From an uncultured Lachnospiraceae bacterium (lineage in GTDB: Bacteria > Bacillota > Clostridia > Lachnospirales > Lachnospiraceae): a stretch of 9,159 nt of DNA. The number at the start of each line of letters is the position of its first letter. Within the stretch, counting starts at the first letter, position 1. The stretch spans positions 1-9,159 of the forward strand of contig CACZPG010000099.1 in the NCBI GenBank assembly GCA_902782965.1. The letters run 5' to 3'. Below, piece by piece: positions 6,085-9,159 of this stretch. The notes under the pieces were generated by a model that saw nothing but the letters and a program-made list of their open reading frames with translations, was not told the origin of the DNA and did not search any database. Made by a program: the position numbers and the translations under genes.

Positions 6085-7203
6085 CTACATTACCGTTTTA
6101 GTATATCTGGCATAAATATCACCATCAATACTATTTATCTCTTTTAAGTCATACATTAATGCATCTGAAACCTCATCTATACCCGTTCCTGTAACAGGAC
6201 AATAACCGGAATTACCCCCAAAGATTTTTGGTGCAATAAATGTTCTTATTTCATCTACAAATCCGGCATTTAAAACGCTCCAGGCAAGCGTTCCCCCTCC
6301 TTCAAGAAGAACACTGTCTATATGCATTTTTCCTAACTGCTCGAATAGTTTTGTCAGATTAATTCTTCCATTTTCGCCGGCTGGTATAAGCAAAGTACCA
6401 ATCCCATAATCCTTTAATTCACGAATCTTGCTTCTGTTTTTTTTCTCATTTTCAGCTAACGAAACAATATAGGTTTTAGATTCAGAAGCAGTTTGAACAA
6501 TCTGAGATTCTATAGGAATTCTGAGATCTGAATCACATATGATTCTAATAGGATTTCTACCATTTTCAATATGACAGGTAAGAAGCGGATCATCAGCAAG
6601 AACCGTACCTATTCCAACCATAATAGCCATATATTCATTTCTAAGTTCCTGTACCATACTTCTGCTTTTTTCATTAGATATCCATCTGCTTTTCCCTGTA
6701 GAGGTTGCAGTCTTTCCATCCATAGTCATCGCATACTTATAAACGACATAAGGCCTGTTGGTTGTAATATAATGAAAAAATACAGGATTAAGTTCATCAC
6801 ACTTTTCTTTGAGGGAATTAGTAATAACCTCAATTCCGGATTCTCTCAATTTCCAAATTCCGTTTCCGGATACAAGTGGATTAGGATCTTCTGAACCAAT
6901 ATACACTCTTTTGATACCTGATTCAATAATTGCATCAGTACAAGGGGGTTGTTTTCCTGTATGAGAACAAGGTTCAAGGGTAACATACATATCTGCTCCT
7001 GAAGTATCATTTCCTCTTTCAACTGCATTCTTAAGAGCTTCTCTTTCAGCATGCAGTTCACCATATTTCGTATGATAACCTTCACCTATAATCTCGTCAT
7101 CTTTTACTATTACTGCTCCTACAAGTGGATTAGGATTAACTGCCCCTATCCCCTTCCTGGCCAGTTCAATAGCTCTAAGCATATACTTTCTGTCGTAAGC
7201 CAT
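6085..7203 (-). CDS. ribD: Bifunctional diaminohydroxyphosphoribosylaminopyrimidine deaminase / 5-amino-6-(5-phosphoribosylamino)uracil reductase (RibD)
   Basis: RibD carries out steps two and three of the pyrimidine branch: deamination of the GTP cyclohydrolase II product, then NADPH-dependent reduction of the ribose side chain. The 372-residue protein has the N-terminal zinc deaminase with NPNPLVGAVIV (23-33), HAE (51-53) and PCSHTGKQPPC (78-88), so His51, Cys79 and Cys88 are the zinc ligands and Glu53 the proton shuttle. The reductase domain runs from about 150, with KYAMTMDGKTAT (156-167), SRWIS, VGIGTVLADDPLLT (196-209) and LLEGGGTLAWSVL near the C-terminus. The ATG at 7203 is chosen because AAGGAGA (7219-7213) sits 9 bases upstream; the in-frame TTG at 7227 precedes that site and falls at the end of the leader terminator. 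It is the first gene of the operon. Confidence 0.96.
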   Translation of the reverse strand: MAYDRKYMLRAIELARKGIGAVNPNPLVGAVIVKDDEIIGEGYHTKYGELHAEREALKNAVERGNDTSGADMYVTLEPCSHTGKQPPCTDAIIESGIKRVYIGSEDPNPLVSGNGIWKLRESGIEVITNSLKEKCDELNPVFFHYITTNRPYVVYKYAMTMDGKTATSTGKSRWISNEKSRSMVQELRNEYMAIMVGIGTVLADDPLLTCHIENGRNPIRIICDSDLRIPIESQIVQTASESKTYIVSLAENEKKNRSKIRELKDYGIGTLLIPAGENGRINLTKLFEQLGKMHIDSVLLEGGGTLAWSVLNAGFVDEIRTFIAPKIFGGNSGYCPVTGTGIDEVSDALMYDLKEINSIDGDIYARYTKTVM

Positions 7204-7225
7204 TATTATCAGTCTCCTTCGGGTC

Positions 7226-7256
7226 AAAAGTAAATGCCCTGAAATAATCAGGGCAT
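7226..7256 (-). terminator. Riboswitch expression-platform terminator
   Basis: On the minus strand ATGCCCTGA (7256-7248) and TCAGGGCAT (7242-7234) form a perfect nine-pair stem with a five-base loop, followed by TTACTTTT. It lies 15 bases after the aptamer and just before the ribD ribosome site, the expected place for the hairpin that forms when FMN is bound and stops transcription of the rib operon. Confidence 0.88.
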
Positions 7257-7271
7257 CAAAATCATTTCTTT

Positions 7272-7403
7272 AAACTCTCTCATCCAGACTATACTGTCGG
7301 CTTCTGAATCTCACAGAATCAGCCTTCTGCCAAAATCATCATTAATTGACAGCAGGTTCGCGGGCTATACCGCCGGTAGGGAATCTCACCCTGCCCCGAG
7401 CTT
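7272..7403 (-). ncRNA. FMN riboswitch aptamer (RFN element)
   Basis: The minus strand carries the conserved RFN core in order: CTCGGGGCAGGGTGAGATTC, CCTACCGGCGGTATAG, CCCGCGA, a variable hairpin (CCTGCTGTCAA pairing with TTGGCAGAAGG), a second hairpin around CTGATTCTG/GATTCAG, then GCCGACAGTATAGTCTGGAT and GAGAG. The closing helix P1 can form between AAGCUC (7403-7398) and GAGUUU (7277-7272). The order and conserved bases match the Bacillus subtilis ribD leader as I recall it. FMN binding is expected to stabilise P1 and let the terminator at 7256-7226 form. The aptamer begins only 28 bases after the stop of the Sel1-repeat gene. Confidence 0.97.
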
Positions 7404-7407
7404 TTGT

Positions 7408-7413
7408 ATCATA
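7408..7413 (-). promoter_or_regulatory. Possible -10 element for the rib leader
   Basis: TATGAT on the minus strand would start transcription a few bases before the aptamer. At a 17-base spacing the -35 would be AGTAAT, a poor match overlapping the stop of the Sel1-repeat gene, and the stretch is TA-rich. Transcription reading through from the upstream gene is an alternative, because I see no terminator between them. Confidence 0.3.
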
Positions 7414-7431
7414 TATATAAGATAAAATAAA

Positions 7432-9159
7432 TTACTCAGATTTACCAATTGAAAGGAAGCCGCCTTCATTTGCTTTAAGCATTGCAGCAAGTCCGATATT
7501 ACGTCTGCTTCCATCTTCAGAAATATAAATCTCACCGGTCTCAACAAGAGATTTAGCTATCTGCGTAACCTCTTCTTTGAATGAAATCATTTCTCTTCTA
7601 TCTCTTGAACTGAGCTTGAAGAGATACTGGTTCTTAGAACTGATGAGAAGAATACTGAAGGAATGAACATTATCCTTCGATTCTCTCATTCCTGAACCAA
7701 TCATTCTTGAGTTGGCAATAATGATATCAGCATTATCATCAGGAAGATATTCTGAAAGAATCAGTTTATAAATCTTCAGATAATCCTGTTCATTATCAAC
7801 CTTGATTGGAAGTTCGGCAACCGCAAATTCGATTACAGAATCTGCTATCTTAATGGTACCACCATCATCATCAATCGTAGCAACACTAGCACGTGGAACA
7901 AGAATTCTGAAGAACTTGTTCTCGATAACCTTCTGATCCTTTGTAGGTTCAATAATTACCAGATCAGGGTAAGTCTTCTCTAGCTTGTTCATGGAGATAA
8001 TAGCTGAATCATCTCCTCCCTCTGCAGTATTCATAAGAACTTTATAAAGCTCAACAATCTGAGGTGTCTTATATTTAACCTTCTCAGTTATTTTATCTAC
8101 TGCAGGTTCATATGCCATTGCTGCATTCTGCATATAAAGATTGATAAGTTCTTCTTCGGATATTCCCTTCTCTTCTTTATATTGAATAACCTTGAAGAGA
8201 TTCTCCTTATCAAATTCATCGTAATTATTATCAAAAGCCTTCTCGAAATACTTCAGAGATTTCTTCTCTCCGTTAAATTCCGGCTGAGACTCCTGATATT
8301 CATAAATCTTACCAAGTTCATAAGCTGCCTGAATACTACCAAGTCCAAGAGCCTCAAGGAAGGACTTCTCTATCTCATAATCATTGGCAATATAGAAAAC
8401 CTGACTCTGCTTCATAAGAGCAACCTTAAGTGCTGTAGCTCCGGAACCAGCCTTAACAGCTCTCTCCCATTTATTAACAGCAGCCTGAAGATTCTCTCCA
8501 TGTAAATCCTTGATATCATTTATATAAGCTTCTGCTTCATTGATTCCATTCTCTGAAGCCTGCTTGAAATACTTAAGAGCTTTCTCGCCATCTCTGCCTG
8601 TGGAAAGCAGTCCATAATAATAGAAACGTCCAAGATAGAAAGCAACTCTCTTATGTCCAAGTCTTTCTGCATCTTCATACCATTTGAGAGCTTTTGAGTA
8701 ATCTTTTCTTTCCTGATCGAAAATATTACCGATAAGGAATGCAAGATCAGGATCCTTAGTAGCCTCAAAAAGCTGTTTAGCATAACTTATAGTCTTCTCA
8801 ATATCACGATATGGTGAATCCTTATCATAATAAAGATCAATCAGAAGATAACTGGCCTTTATTGAGCCAAGCTTAAGTGCCTGCTTGGCATTAGACATAG
8901 CGCCTTCATAATCTTCAAGATAATAGCAATATACAGCTTCACTGTAATACTGATTATCCTTACGGTTGAGACTCTGCTCACTTACTCGTGTAGGATTAAC
9001 AAATGCAAATGAGTTAGCAGTTTCAAAAATAATCTCTTCATACTGCTCTATGATCTCCATAGTAGCACATACGAATCTCATACATGCAAGTCTTCTACCC
9101 TGATAGAAAGCAAAGGTAACAATACCTTTATTCATCTCTTTATGATAGAAAGTTGTACA
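7432..9159 (-). CDS. Sel1/TPR-repeat protein with an uncharacterised C-terminal domain (5' end beyond window)
   Basis: No precise function is recognised. Numbering is from the ATG at 9135, but the eight codons before it are open to the edge (TTFYHKE precedes the Met) and no ribosome site fits that ATG, so the true start probably lies outside. Residues about 63-305 are helical Sel1/TPR-type repeats: SEAVYCYYLEDYEGAMSNAK, DYSKALKWYEDAERLG, GEKALKYFKQASENGINEAE, KKSLKYFEKAFDNN; such repeats usually build protein-binding scaffolds. A more divergent helical part follows to about 385. From about 405 to 535 a compact alpha/beta domain starts with NKFFRILVPRASVATIDDDG and ends with SFKEEVTQIAKSLVETG. 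Its layout is faintly like Mog1/PsbP-type folds, a weak inference. No signal peptide or membrane segment is visible. AAG, TTC and AAC codons are favoured more than in the rib genes, which may mean higher expression. Confidence 0.8.
   Translation of the reverse strand, partial: CTTFYHKEMNKGIVTFAFYQGRRLACMRFVCATMEIIEQYEEIIFETANSFAFVNPTRVSEQSLNRKDNQYYSEAVYCYYLEDYEGAMSNAKQALKLGSIKASYLLIDLYYDKDSPYRDIEKTISYAKQLFEATKDPDLAFLIGNIFDQERKDYSKALKWYEDAERLGHKRVAFYLGRFYYYGLLSTGRDGEKALKYFKQASENGINEAEAYINDIKDLHGENLQAAVNKWERAVKAGSGATALKVALMKQSQVFYIANDYEIEKSFLEALGLGSIQAAYELGKIYEYQESQPEFNGEKKSLKYFEKAFDNNYDEFDKENLFKVIQYKEEKGISEEELINLYMQNAAMAYEPAVDKITEKVKYKTPQIVELYKVLMNTAEGGDDSAIISMNKLEKTYPDLVIIEPTKDQKVIENKFFRILVPRASVATIDDDGGTIKIADSVIEFAVAELPIKVDNEQDYLKIYKLILSEYLPDDNADIIIANSRMIGSGMRESKDNVHSFSILLISSKNQYLFKLSSRDRREMISFKEEVTQIAKSLVETGEIYISEDGSRRNIGLAAMLKANEGGFLSIGKSE

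Noticed and set aside
6571..6894. 107-codon plus-strand frame opposite ribD
   Set aside because: The opposite strand encodes unmistakable RibD motifs throughout; the translation here resembles no protein and lacks a start context.
7204..7227. Upstream in-frame TTG start for ribD at 7227
   Set aside because: It precedes the AAGGAGA site that serves the ATG at 7203, overlaps the end of the terminator, and would add eight residues absent from the family.
8182..8505. 107-codon plus-strand frame opposite the Sel1-repeat gene
   Set aside because: The Leu/Ile/Ser-rich translation comes from complementing Lys/Glu/Asn codons of the repeats; there is no ribosome site.
1..9159. CRISPR array, insertion sequence, tRNA or phage-defence cassette
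   Set aside because: I found no regularly spaced repeats, transposase motifs, cloverleaf sequences or nuclease/toxin-like genes; the window reads as ordinary metabolic chromosome.

Overview
The window is AT-rich DNA with tightly packed genes, strong GGAGG-type ribosome binding sites, TTG as well as ATG starts, and an FMN riboswitch ahead of a Bacillus-order riboflavin operon. Together these point to a low-GC Firmicute. The gene mix (standalone Mrp ATPase, DJ-1-type protein, CYTH phosphohydrolase, DUF1189-type membrane protein, Sel1/TPR protein) suggests a clostridial, perhaps Lachnospiraceae-like, chromosome. That placement is inference; no rRNA or other marker is present.

Layout, high to low coordinates, since all genes but one lie on the minus strand. 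9159-7432: a Sel1/TPR-repeat protein whose reading frame is still open at the window edge. 7403-7226: FMN riboswitch aptamer followed by an intrinsic terminator hairpin. 7203-3642: ribD, ribE, ribBA and ribH, separated by 24, 42 and 46 bases. 3611-2700: a DUF1189-like membrane protein 30 bases after ribH and apparently in the same transcript, ended by a hairpin plus U-tract at 2690-2650. 2210-2689: the only plus-strand gene, a small CYTH (triphosphate tunnel) enzyme that converges on the rib operon. 2128-2100: a candidate promoter for a second minus-strand unit made of an Mrp-family iron-sulfur carrier ATPase (2057-1242), a DJ-1/PfpI-family protein (1224-670) and the N-terminal part of murF (608 to the left edge).

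The rib cluster encodes most of riboflavin synthesis. RibBA opens GTP and also makes the four-carbon unit from ribulose 5-phosphate, RibD deaminates and reduces the pyrimidine, RibH makes lumazine, and RibE dismutates it to riboflavin. The pyrimidine phosphatase and the flavokinase/FAD synthetase are not in the window. FMN binding to the leader should stop transcription of the whole unit, including the membrane protein.

I see no mobile element, CRISPR array, tRNA or rRNA, and no clear undescribed system. The least ordinary points are the membrane protein placed under the FMN riboswitch, TTG starts on two consecutive rib genes, similar AT-rich palindromes in two intercistronic gaps, an operon terminator lying inside the neighbouring gene, and the uncharacterised C-terminal domain of the Sel1 protein. 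No intergenic stretch exceeds 300 bases; the longest (about 228 bases, 7204-7431) holds the riboswitch.
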